Assembly: GCA_002279825.1 (NCBI GenBank)
Contig: NCCV01000003.1
Coordinates: forward strand, 1-64,000
Origin: Sphingomonadales bacterium 12-68-11
GTDB lineage: Bacteria > Pseudomonadota > Alphaproteobacteria > Sphingomonadales > Sphingomonadaceae
Length of the DNA stretch: 64,000 nucleotides
Direction of reading: 5' to 3'
The notes below the pieces were generated by a model, which saw nothing but the letters and a program-made list of their open reading frames with translations, did no database searches and had not been told where the DNA came from. The translations under genes and the position numbers were made by a program. Each line of letters opens with the position of its first letter. Positions within the stretch are counted from its first letter, which is position 1. Shown piece after piece: positions 17,652-24,960 of the stretch.

Positions 17652-18191
17652 ATGAAGCTTCGCATCGCTATCGCCGTGATCGCAGTCGCCTCCCTCGCGG
17701 GCTGCCAGCCGGCCGAAGCGCCTGCCCCAGAAGCGCAGGCGGACGCCGCTGGCCTCACGAGGCTCCCGGTCAGCCTTAACGCCGCCATGGTCGGGATGGT
17801 CGACCACTCGGCGGACTATCTGTTCGCGCTCGGCAACGGAGATCTGCCACGCAACGACAACGATTGGCACCTCGTGACCAGTTCGGCTTACGAGATGATG
17901 CTCGGCGGCGCGGTGATCCAGGTCCCGGGAAGCGGCCAGTTCGATCGCGAATGGACCGCCAATCCCGAATGGCAGACCCTAGCGCGCGACCTGACCACGA
18001 TCGGTGCGCAAGCCTTGGCCCTATCGGAATCGAAGTCCACCGACGTCGACGAATGGCGCAAGGTCGGCGACCGGCTAATCCAGAACTGCCTCGCCTGCCA
18101 TGCCAAGTTCAAGCCGGAAATCCCGAGCGACGGCGTGCTGCGCGGCTCGACCGAGCGGCAATCGCGCGGGATCAGTATCTTCGGCTATTGA
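17652..18191 (+). CDS. Lipoprotein c-type cytochrome (cytochrome c'-like)
   Basis: A 179-residue predicted lipoprotein. The signal peptide MKLRIAIAVIAVASLAGC ends in the lipobox LAGC, followed by a Pro/Ala-rich linker. A single heme-binding motif, NCLACH, sits near residue 147 in the C-terminal region. A late CxxCH after a helical domain recalls cytochrome c'. GGGAG precedes the ATG at 17652. It would be anchored to a membrane facing the periplasm and would need the Ccm machinery encoded at 46.3-51.2 kb. Its partner (electron transfer or NO binding) cannot be told. Confidence 0.78.
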   Translation: MKLRIAIAVIAVASLAGCQPAEAPAPEAQADAAGLTRLPVSLNAAMVGMVDHSADYLFALGNGDLPRNDNDWHLVTSSAYEMMLGGAVIQVPGSGQFDREWTANPEWQTLARDLTTIGAQALALSESKSTDVDEWRKVGDRLIQNCLACHAKFKPEIPSDGVLRGSTERQSRGISIFGY

Positions 18192-18196
18192 ACCCT

Positions 18197-18220
18197 GTCC
18201 CTCCCGCGAGCGAGAGGGAC
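18197..18220. terminator. Bidirectional terminator between convergent genes
   Basis: GTCCCTC and GAGGGAC form a 7-bp stem, with further pairing in the loop, between the stop of the cytochrome gene at 18191 and the stop of the decarboxylase gene at 18225. The position between convergent genes suggests a shared terminator. There is no clear T run. Confidence 0.45.
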
Positions 18221-18224
18221 ACCA

Positions 18225-19430
18225 TCAGCGCAGCGTGACGACGTTGTCGGTCTTGCGCTTGTCGCGCCGTTCGCCGGTGTAGAGGCTCGCCATCGGTTCG
18301 TCCTCGACCGTGACCGCCTCGCCCGCGCCGAACCCGTTGAAGCGGGTCTTCATCGCCGCGCCATAGGCCCCGAGCATGCCGATCTCGATGTAGTCGCCGG
18401 CCTGGATGTCCGCCGGCAGCATGAAGGGGCCCTTCATGTAGTCGGCGTCGTCGCATGTGGGGCCGTAGAACGCGAACTCGGTGAGCGGCTGGCGCAGGTC
18501 GTCCTCCAGCGCGCGCACCGGGAACCGCCAGCCGACGTGCGCCGCGTCGAACAGCGCGCCATAGGCGCCGTCGTTGACGTAGAGTTCCTCGCCGCGGCGC
18601 TTCTCGACCTTGACGATCACGCTCGAGTATTCGGCGCACAGCGCACGGCCGGGCTCGGCCCACAGCTCGGCCGAGTAAGAAATCGGCAGGGCTTCGAAAT
18701 AGCGGTGGATCAGCGCGAAGTAATCTTCGAGCGGCGGCGGCTCCATGCCCGGGTAGGAGCTCGGGAAGCCCCCGCCCACGTCGATAATGTCGACCGTGAC
18801 CGCCGCCTCGGCGATCGCCGCGCGGACGCGCTCGAGCGCTTGGACATAGGCGAACGGCGTCATCGCCTGGCTGCCGACGTGGAAGCAGATGCCGAGCGCG
18901 TCGCAATGCTGGCGAACCGCCTGGAGCAGCGGCGCCGCGTCAACCAGATCGACGCCGAACTTCGCAGCCAGTGACAGCTCGGAATGCTCCGACGAGACGC
19001 GCAGGCGCACCAGCAGGTTGAGATCCTGCGCTGGCTCTCCGGCGGCGCCGGCGGTCACCTCGACGATCTTGGTCAGCTCCTCGTGGGTATCGAGGCTGAA
19101 AGTCCGCACGCCGTGCGTGTGATAGGCCTCGGCGATCGCGCTCGCGGTCTTGACCGGATGCATGAAACACAGCGTGGCCTGCGGCAGCAGCTCGCGCACC
19201 AGCCGCACTTCGGCAATCGAAGCGACGTCGAAGTGCGTGATGCCGTTGTCCCACAGGATCTGCAGCAGCTCGGGCGAGGGATTCGCCTTCACCGCATACA
19301 TCGACGTGCCCGGGAACTTATCTGCAAAGAAACGCGCTGCCCTCGCCGCCGCGTGCGGGCGGTTCAGGATCGCGGGTTCGTCCGGCGAAAGGGCTCGGAC
19401 TACAGACCGTGCGTCAGGATGATGGTGCAA
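18225..19430 (-). CDS. Ornithine/lysine decarboxylase, PLP fold type III
   Basis: Makes putrescine (or cadaverine) by decarboxylation. This is the alanine-racemase-like (eukaryotic-type) ODC. The PLP-binding Lys is in MYAVKANPSPELL, the Gly-rich phosphate loop in DVGGGFPSSYPG, EPGRALCAE contacts PLP, and the substrate-site Cys is in YGPTCDDADYMKG. The 401-residue length is normal. The start is TTG at 19430, and the product's opening MHHHPDARSVVRAL resembles the usual MHH start of the alphaproteobacterial enzyme. Together with the deoxyhypusine-synthase-like gene at 20620 it suggests putrescine feeding homospermidine synthesis. A foreign-looking gene lies between the two. Confidence 0.92.
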   Translation of the reverse strand: MHHHPDARSVVRALSPDEPAILNRPHAAARAARFFADKFPGTSMYAVKANPSPELLQILWDNGITHFDVASIAEVRLVRELLPQATLCFMHPVKTASAIAEAYHTHGVRTFSLDTHEELTKIVEVTAGAAGEPAQDLNLLVRLRVSSEHSELSLAAKFGVDLVDAAPLLQAVRQHCDALGICFHVGSQAMTPFAYVQALERVRAAIAEAAVTVDIIDVGGGFPSSYPGMEPPPLEDYFALIHRYFEALPISYSAELWAEPGRALCAEYSSVIVKVEKRRGEELYVNDGAYGALFDAAHVGWRFPVRALEDDLRQPLTEFAFYGPTCDDADYMKGPFMLPADIQAGDYIEIGMLGAYGAAMKTRFNGFGAGEAVTVEDEPMASLYTGERRDKRKTDNVVTLR

Positions 19431-19671
19431 CTCAAGGGACCCCCAAAACTAGTTTCGACAAAGCTGCCTTGCGGTTTGGAAGTCCCCATGGGGCAGCGGA
19501 ACGGGCGCATATATGCGGGGGGGGATGAACTGCAAGTGAAAACCGCTGTGTGTTACTCGGACGTACGATCAACCGTGAAATTGTCGTCAGGGTGTCGTTT
19601 CGGCGCGCTTGATGCTGCGGGCAGCAGCCCTGAAAGTCCTGCTGGGTCTGCCGGGGGGGAGGCACGCGCTC

Positions 19672-20547
19672 ATGAAGGAAGCTTTATCGCATTTTTTGGA
19701 GCATTTGCGGGGGTTGGGTGGGATCCGGGCGACGTTCCTGAGCCTGATAACTGGCGCCGTAATTTACCTGACAAGCAAGGTCTTCGAGCTGTACGACGAT
19801 GCCGTTATGGCGTCGCTGCCGTTTGAGCGGACGGCCCTACTCCAAGTACTACTCGCTGCCGTCGTGATACTAGCCGTCGGGTTCATAGCCCATGAATGGG
19901 GCAGATCGCGGCTTCGCAGGGCCGTTCCGGAGTTTCGCGACACATTTTATACCGAGATCGAGCCGATCCCCTTTCGGACCCAGCCCTTGGACAGCGCCAT
20001 CCAACATACCCTCATCCCGACGCTCTTTCCGTCCGAGCTGAACTCAAGCGGCGCTGAGACGATGCCGTTTGAAGAAATCGACAAGGTTGGGGAAATGAAC
20101 CGCTACACGGCGGTCGGCGTGAAAGCGGGCGAGAGAATCGTCGGCTATGCGTCCTTCTGGCCCGTGCGAGACGAAGTTGGTCTCAAGTTGCTAGCGGGCG
20201 CGATGAGCGACAGCGATTTGGTGGCTTCGGACGCCTTGCCCGATTCTCAGCGACGGACTGCCCGGTACGCTGTGATTCCCGGCTTTGGCGTCGTCCATCC
20301 CAAGAATTCGATCCGCGTGCGGGCAGCCGTAGTTCTCTACCATACGCTGAAAACGCTGATCGCCCGAGAATATCTGAAGGGCCACAAGCGCGGCAGCCTG
20401 ACCGTGATCGCTTTTCCTTACTCGGACGCGGGAAAGGAGTGGTGCGAGAAGCTGGGCTTTGTGGCGAACGGCAACTACGTCGCTTACGCGGACGGGAAGT
20501 CAGTGCCGGTATGCTGCCGCAAGGTCACATTACTCGACTTGGTCTAA
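19672..20547 (+). CDS. Two-TM membrane protein with GNAT-like acyltransferase domain
   Basis: A 291-residue protein not assigned to a named family. Residues 20-38 and 55-73 are membrane helices. A basic stretch (HEWGRSRLRR) follows, so the rest is probably cytoplasmic. Residues from about 150 look like a GNAT fold: AVGVKAGERIVGYASFW, then YAVIPGFGVVHP, a helix, SLTVIAFPYSD, and WCEKLGFVANGNYV (the typical xxLGFxxxG end). The ATG at 19672 has GGGGGGAGG about 10 bases upstream; an in-frame ATG at 19612 is less likely. By counting sampled lines its GC is roughly 52-63%, lower than the neighbours. It is opposite in strand to both flanking polyamine genes, suggesting insertion. Substrate unknown. 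Confidence 0.7.
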   Translation: MKEALSHFLEHLRGLGGIRATFLSLITGAVIYLTSKVFELYDDAVMASLPFERTALLQVLLAAVVILAVGFIAHEWGRSRLRRAVPEFRDTFYTEIEPIPFRTQPLDSAIQHTLIPTLFPSELNSSGAETMPFEEIDKVGEMNRYTAVGVKAGERIVGYASFWPVRDEVGLKLLAGAMSDSDLVASDALPDSQRRTARYAVIPGFGVVHPKNSIRVRAAVVLYHTLKTLIAREYLKGHKRGSLTVIAFPYSDAGKEWCEKLGFVANGNYVAYADGKSVPVCCRKVTLLDLV

Positions 20548-20619
20548 CGCCCAGACCGCAACAGAGTGATGCCTTCCCCTCCCATCTGGGTGGCTCGCCC
20601 AGAGCGTGCTCAGCTCTCC

Positions 20620-21672
20620 TCAGCCGAACAGCTTGCTCCAGCGGCGCGGGCTGCGCTCGCGGCTTTGCTGGCGGTGCCAGGCGTCGCTGGCGAGCAGCGG
20701 CACGACCGAGCCGGCCTCGGCGAACACCATCTGCTCGATCGCGGTGTTGACCTTGCCCCAGCTCGCCGCCTCCTGCAGCGTCGAGGACGAGCAGGCGCCG
20801 TCGCGCACGTCGGCGACGGTGATCTGCACCGCGTATTTGTGCACTTCGACATCGTCGTGGCCGAGGATTTCGGCGCAGACCACGGTGTCCTGGACGAAGT
20901 TCTTGGGCACCCCGCCGCCGATCATCAGCAGCCCGCTGACGCCGGACGCGATCTTGATCTCGGTCAGCTCGCGGAAGTCGGCGATCGAATCGATCATCAG
21001 GTAGGGCCGGCCCTGCTTCATCGCGTCGACCTGGTGCTTGACCAGTCCGAACCCTGCCGAGCTGTCGGTGAACGCCGGACAGAAGATCGGCACGTCATGC
21101 TCGTAGGCGAGCTTGACCAGGCTGTTGTCCTTCTTGCCGTGCTCGACAAGGTACTTGCCCATCTCGCGGATGAAGGCGCGGCTCGAATAGGCCTTGGGCT
21201 CGAGGCTCTCGGCGATTTCGAAGATCGTGTGATCGACGTGCTGGAGGTCTTCCTCGTCGATGTAGGTGTCGTAGATGCGGTCGATGTAAAGCGAGCGCAG
21301 CGTGTCGTCGTCGGGCACGTCGAGCGCTTGATAGTGCTTGTGGCCGAGGCCTTCGAAGAAATCCATGTCGACGATCGTGGCGCCGGTGGCGACGATGCCG
21401 TCGACCATGTTCGAGCGGACGAGTTCGGCGTAGGCGTCCATGCACCCGCCCGCGCTGGTCGATCCGGCGATGACCAGGAAGATCGTGCAATCCGGGTCCT
21501 CGAGCATCTGGTTGTAGATGCGGGTGGCGCGCGCGAGATCGCGGCTGGTGAAGCTCATCTTGCCCATCGCGTCGACGATCGGGCGGGCGTCGAACTCGCG
21601 GATGTCGATGTGCTCGACGTGAGTCGAAAGCAGCTCCGCCTTGCGGGTGTCGTTGATCGGCGAATCGGTCAT
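20620..21672 (-). CDS. Deoxyhypusine-synthase-like enzyme, probable homospermidine synthase
   Basis: A 350-residue enzyme of the deoxyhypusine synthase family. The NAD-binding parts (VIAGSTSAGGCMDAYAELV, IVATGATIVDMDFFEG) and the catalytic-lysine motif EAASWGKV are present; that Lys corresponds to the imine-forming Lys of the eukaryotic enzyme. Bacteria lack eIF5A. Family knowledge says such bacterial proteins use putrescine as acceptor and make homospermidine. Sphingomonads are known for homospermidine, and an ornithine decarboxylase lies 1.2 kb away, which supports this. The ATG at 21672 gives MTDSPINDTRK; an upstream start would add an unconserved stretch. Confidence 0.88.
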   Translation of the reverse strand: MTDSPINDTRKAELLSTHVEHIDIREFDARPIVDAMGKMSFTSRDLARATRIYNQMLEDPDCTIFLVIAGSTSAGGCMDAYAELVRSNMVDGIVATGATIVDMDFFEGLGHKHYQALDVPDDDTLRSLYIDRIYDTYIDEEDLQHVDHTIFEIAESLEPKAYSSRAFIREMGKYLVEHGKKDNSLVKLAYEHDVPIFCPAFTDSSAGFGLVKHQVDAMKQGRPYLMIDSIADFRELTEIKIASGVSGLLMIGGGVPKNFVQDTVVCAEILGHDDVEVHKYAVQITVADVRDGACSSSTLQEAASWGKVNTAIEQMVFAEAGSVVPLLASDAWHRQQSRERSPRRWSKLFG

Positions 21673-21786
21673 CGGCGGTCTCCACTGTCGCTCGGGGCAA
21701 CCCGGCACTGGTAGCGCCGTGCCCGGTAAAAGGCGCGGCCGATAGAGGCTGGAGGCAGCCGAGTAAATATGCGACGTGACCGAGCC

Positions 21787-22773
21787 ATGACGGGGGCCGG
21801 TCCACTTGCAGATTTAGCGCGCCAACCGACGCGCGCCGGCGTGCTGGCAGCGGCGGCGAAAGTCGCCGCGCTGCTTCCGCCGACGCCGCTCCTGCCGGTC
21901 GAGATCGGCGGGGTAACCGTGTGGTGCAAGGCCGAGTGCCTGCAGCCGGTCGGCGCGTTCAAGATCCGCGGCGCCTGGCACAGGCTCAGCGAGCTGTCGG
22001 AACAGGAACGGGCCCGGGGCGTGGTCGGCGTATCGAGCGGCAACCACGCCCAAGGCGTGGCCTGGGCCGCGCGCCGGCTCGGCATCGAAGCGACGATCGT
22101 CATGCCGCGCGACGCCCCGGCGGTGAAGCTCGCCCGGGTGCGCGAACTGGGCGCTCACATCGTCCTCTACGACCGCGCCAGCGAGGATCGCGACGCCATC
22201 TCGGAAGCCCTCGCCAACGAGCGCGGCGCGACGCTCGTCCATGCCTACGCCGATCCCTGGGTGATCGAAGGCCAGGGCAGCGTGGGGATCGAACTTGCCG
22301 TGCAAATGGCCGCGCAGGCCGGCGGCGAGGCCACCCGGATCGTCACCCCGTGCGGCGGCGGCGGGCTTGCTGCCGGGCTAGTGCTTGCCTGCCCCAACGC
22401 TGAGATCGTGACGGTGGAACCGGAAGGGTGGGACGACATGGCGCGCAGCCTCACCGGAGGGCGGATCCTGGCAGTCGCGCCCAACCCACCGGCCACCGCG
22501 TGCGACGCCTTGCAGACCCTCGCAACGCGTCCGATCAACTTCGCGGTGCTGGACGGCCGGGCGCGCGGATTGGCGGTGAGCGAGGCCGAGGTCCGCGCGG
22601 CGCAGCGGTTCGCCTTTGCGCGCCTGCGGCTGGCGCTGGAGCCTGGAGGAGCGGTCGCGCTTGCGGCGGTGCTGGCTGGGAAAGTCGCGCCCGACGGCAG
22701 GACCGCGATCGTGCTTTCGGGCGGCAACGTGGACGCCGCGGCCTATGCCGAAGTCTTGCTCGGTACTGGCTGA
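21787..22773 (+). CDS. Threonine/serine dehydratase (PLP, fold type II)
   Basis: Catabolic or biosynthetic deaminase converting L-threonine to 2-oxobutanoate (or serine to pyruvate). The PLP-Lys is in GAFKIRGAWHR. SSGNHAQGVAWAARRLG binds the substrate, and the phosphate loop is CGGGGLAAG. At about 328 residues it lacks the C-terminal ACT regulatory domain of biosynthetic IlvA, so it is the short, unregulated type; serine racemase-like activity is also possible. I chose the ATG at 21787; another at 21769 is in frame and neither has a strong ribosome-binding site. It is divergent from the homospermidine synthase-like gene, sharing a 115-base promoter region. Confidence 0.9.
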   Translation: MTGAGPLADLARQPTRAGVLAAAAKVAALLPPTPLLPVEIGGVTVWCKAECLQPVGAFKIRGAWHRLSELSEQERARGVVGVSSGNHAQGVAWAARRLGIEATIVMPRDAPAVKLARVRELGAHIVLYDRASEDRDAISEALANERGATLVHAYADPWVIEGQGSVGIELAVQMAAQAGGEATRIVTPCGGGGLAAGLVLACPNAEIVTVEPEGWDDMARSLTGGRILAVAPNPPATACDALQTLATRPINFAVLDGRARGLAVSEAEVRAAQRFAFARLRLALEPGGAVALAAVLAGKVAPDGRTAIVLSGGNVDAAAYAEVLLGTG

Positions 22774-22815
22774 GGGCGCAACTTCGGAACCACCGCGTCG
22801 ACCGCGAGCCACAAC

Positions 22816-22847
22816 GAAAAAGGCCGCCGGGCTATGCCGACGGCCTC
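22816..22847 (-). terminator. Rho-independent terminator of the small membrane protein gene
   Basis: Read on the minus strand, AGGCCGTCGG and CCCGGCGGCCT form a stem with a short loop, followed by TTTTT. It lies 26 bases past the stop of the gene ending at 22873. It may also end the threonine dehydratase transcript from the other side. Confidence 0.75.
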
Positions 22848-22872
22848 TCTTGATTCGCTGAGGCGCTACCGA

Positions 22873-23097
22873 CTACGGGCTGGTCGGCAGACTGTCTTCG
22901 TCGCTCTCGTTGATCTGGAACAGGACGAAGGCGAGAAGGCCGACGCCAAGCAAGCCCAGCCAAAGCGCCGCGCCGCCGAGCTGCTCGGTCGTTTCGACCG
23001 GAGCACCGGTGCGCAGATCCGAGGCCGGAGCCGCCTGCGCCATGCTGCTGCCGACGAGCATCGCCGCGGCTGCCGCTCCCAGAATAACTTTTCGCAT
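22873..23097 (-). CDS. Small exported one-TM protein of unknown function (74 aa)
   Basis: A 74-residue protein. The first part is a signal peptide (MRKVILGAAAAAMLVGSSMAQA), then a short polar linker with TGAPVETTEQLGG, a single membrane helix (ALWLGLLGVGLLAFVLFQI) and an acidic tail (ESDEDSLPT). The ATG at 23097 has GGAG 6 bases upstream. A clear terminator follows the gene. No function is known to me. The topology suggests an inner-membrane protein with a small periplasmic part. Confidence 0.75.
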   Translation of the reverse strand: MRKVILGAAAAAMLVGSSMAQAAPASDLRTGAPVETTEQLGGAALWLGLLGVGLLAFVLFQINESDEDSLPTSP

Positions 23098-23397
23098 TTG
23101 CTTCTCCAGCACCGTCATTGCGTTCGGGGCTCCTTTGCCCAAAGTCGGCTATCGCTGCAAGGCATTTTGCGCAGTCATCAACCAGTTATGCGCAGCGGAT
23201 TGCATCCAAGAGAAAGGAACGAAGCCCAACGCGTGGACAACCGGCTGGTTCCGCGCACTTGTTCTCGCCGCCATTGCTACCCGCTGACAAGCAAGTTGGT
23301 TAACGCGCGACGACTTCAAGGGCCTCGATCGCCGGTGCAACGGTCCGCCGCCCCGCTCGACGGCAGCGACTTCGACTTCTGAACCGAGTTCGAAAAG
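23098..23397. other. 300-base intergenic region with no confident gene
   Basis: It lies between the start of the small exported protein gene and the 3' end of tRNA-Met. It must hold the promoter of the former on the minus strand. A short open frame on the plus strand ending at 23287 (last residues WFRALVLAAIATR) has no usable start, so I do not call it. No hairpin or repeat stands out. Confidence 0.5.
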
Positions 23398-23474
23398 TGG
23401 TAGCGGAGGAGGGACTCGAACCCCCGACACGCGGATTATGATTCCGCTGCTCTAACCGGCTGAGCTACTCCGCC
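23398..23474 (-). tRNA. tRNA-Met (CAT), elongator type
   Basis: Read on the minus strand, the 77 bases fold as a cloverleaf. The acceptor GGCGGAG pairs with CTCCGCT (last pair G-T). The D arm is TAGCTCAGCCGGTTAGAGC. The anticodon stem GCGGA/TCCGC encloses the loop ATCATAA with anticodon CAT. The T arm is GGGGGTTCGAGTCCCTC. Discriminator A and CCA are encoded. The paired first base argues against an initiator tRNA. A CAT anticodon could also be tRNA-Ile2, but the body looks like elongator tRNA-Met. Confidence 0.93.
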
Positions 23475-23621
23475 ACACGCCTCGATCGGCGCAGATGGCC
23501 GCTTTCGAGGCGGCGCATTTAGGGCCGGCCGCGAGGCGGGTCAACCACCCTGCGCGATACTTGCAATCCGTTCGCTAACGGCCTGTTGCTCAAAGAATTG
23601 CAGTCGTTCAAGGGGAGCGAC

Positions 23622-23981
23622 ATGAACACTGCCCAAACTATTCTGCTGGTCGAGGACGAGCCGTTGCTGCGCGAAGTGACCAGCGAGGACTTGCAGGATT
23701 TCGGCTTCGAAGTCGTCACCGCCAGCGACGGCGCCCAGGCGGTCGAAGTGCTCGAGAGCGGGCAAGCGCTCGCGGCGATGGTCACCGACATTCGCATGCC
23801 GGGGCCGTACGACGGCTGGGGCCTGGCGCACCGCGCGCGCGAACTGCGCCCGGATCTCCCGATCGTCTACCTCAGCGGCTATTCGGAAGCGTCGAGCCCG
23901 GTGGAGGGCGCGGTGCTGGTCAACAAGCCCTATCGGCCGCAGGAACTGAGCGACGCGCTCGGCTCGGTCGGCGTGCGCTGA
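23622..23981 (+). CDS. Single-domain response regulator (CheY-like receiver)
   Basis: A 119-residue receiver domain without an output domain. The acidic pocket is VEDEPLL, the phospho-acceptor Asp is in MVTDIRMPGPYDGWGLA, the conserved Ser/Thr region is IVYLSGYSE and the Lys is in LVNKPYRPQEL. GGGGAG lies 6 bases before the ATG at 23622. No kinase is adjacent. This short FixJ/CheY-like type, common in alphaproteobacteria as stand-alone genes, probably takes phosphate from a distant hybrid kinase. Confidence 0.9.
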   Translation: MNTAQTILLVEDEPLLREVTSEDLQDFGFEVVTASDGAQAVEVLESGQALAAMVTDIRMPGPYDGWGLAHRARELRPDLPIVYLSGYSEASSPVEGAVLVNKPYRPQELSDALGSVGVR

Positions 23982-23987
23982 GGCAGC

Positions 23988-24959
23988 TTACATCTCGCCG
24001 CGGGAGCGGCGGATCGCGAACCAGCGGGCGACATTGGCGTTGTGCGCCGCCAGGGTGCTGGCGAAGACATGCCCGCCCTGCCCGTCGGCGACCATGAACA
24101 GCGCGTCGGTCCGTTCAGGGTTGAGCACCGCTTCGATCGAGGCCCGGCCGGGATTGGTGATCGGACCCTTCGGCAGCCCGACCATCGTATAGGTGTTGTA
24201 GGCGTTGACCGCGCGAATCTCCGACTGGCGGATCCGCCGTCCGAGCGGCTTGCCGCGCGTGATCGGATAGATGATCGTCGGGTCGGCCTGAAGCATCATC
24301 CCCTGCCGCACGCGGTTCGAATAGAGCCCGGCGACCATGCGCCGCTCGCGCGCCACGCCGGTTTCCTTTTCGACGATCGAGGCGAGGATCACGGCTTCCT
24401 CCGGTGTCGAGACCGCGATGCCCTGTGCGCGCTTGGGCCACAGTTCGGCGACCGTGTCGCGCATCGCCCGCTGCATCCGCGCCAGCACCGCCGCGCGGCT
24501 CTCGCCGCGTTCGAAATCGTAGCTCTCGGGGAGCACCGATCCTTCGGATGGAACCGCGATCGAGCCGGTCAGCAACTTTTCGGCCATGAGCCGTTCGTGG
24601 ACCATGATCGAGGGCATGCCTTCGGGAATGGTCACGAACCGGCGCACCGCTTCGCCATGCTGGAGCGTATCGAGGATCGCCGCTGGGCTGGCGCCCGCGG
24701 GGAGCAGAAACTCGCCGGCCCTGACCGGATCCCCACTGCCGAGCACTTTGGCGCGCAGCAGGAAAGTCTCGGCCGAACCAATCAGCCCTTCCCGCTCCAG
24801 CTTTCCGGCCACCGAGGTGAGCGACGATCCGGCCGGGACCACGAACGCGGTGTCTTCCTCGACGGCGCTCGATGCCCACCAAGTCCACCCAAACACCGCC
24901 AGCGCGGCCAGCAACACCGCGCCGAGCGATGCGGCGACCAGGCAGCCGCGCCGGGCCAT
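23988..24959 (-). CDS. mltG: Endolytic peptidoglycan transglycosylase MltG
   Basis: Inner-membrane lytic transglycosylase that cuts nascent glycan strands and sets their length. The 323-residue product has an N-terminal membrane anchor (CLVAASLGAVLLAALAVFGW), a LysM-like subdomain and the YceG catalytic domain. The active Glu is in ASIVEKETG; QADPTIIYPI and ITNPGRASIEAVLNP are further signatures. It starts one base after the fabF stop, so acpP-fabF-mltG are read together, the usual order in alphaproteobacteria. Confidence 0.95.
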   Translation of the reverse strand: MARRGCLVAASLGAVLLAALAVFGWTWWASSAVEEDTAFVVPAGSSLTSVAGKLEREGLIGSAETFLLRAKVLGSGDPVRAGEFLLPAGASPAAILDTLQHGEAVRRFVTIPEGMPSIMVHERLMAEKLLTGSIAVPSEGSVLPESYDFERGESRAAVLARMQRAMRDTVAELWPKRAQGIAVSTPEEAVILASIVEKETGVARERRMVAGLYSNRVRQGMMLQADPTIIYPITRGKPLGRRIRQSEIRAVNAYNTYTMVGLPKGPITNPGRASIEAVLNPERTDALFMVADGQGGHVFASTLAAHNANVARWFAIRRSRGEM

Positions 24960-24960
24960 G

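Noticed and set aside
23205..23287. Plus-strand frame ending WFRALVLAAIATR in the gap before tRNA-Met
   Set aside because: No start codon gives a sensible product and no ribosome-binding site is present.
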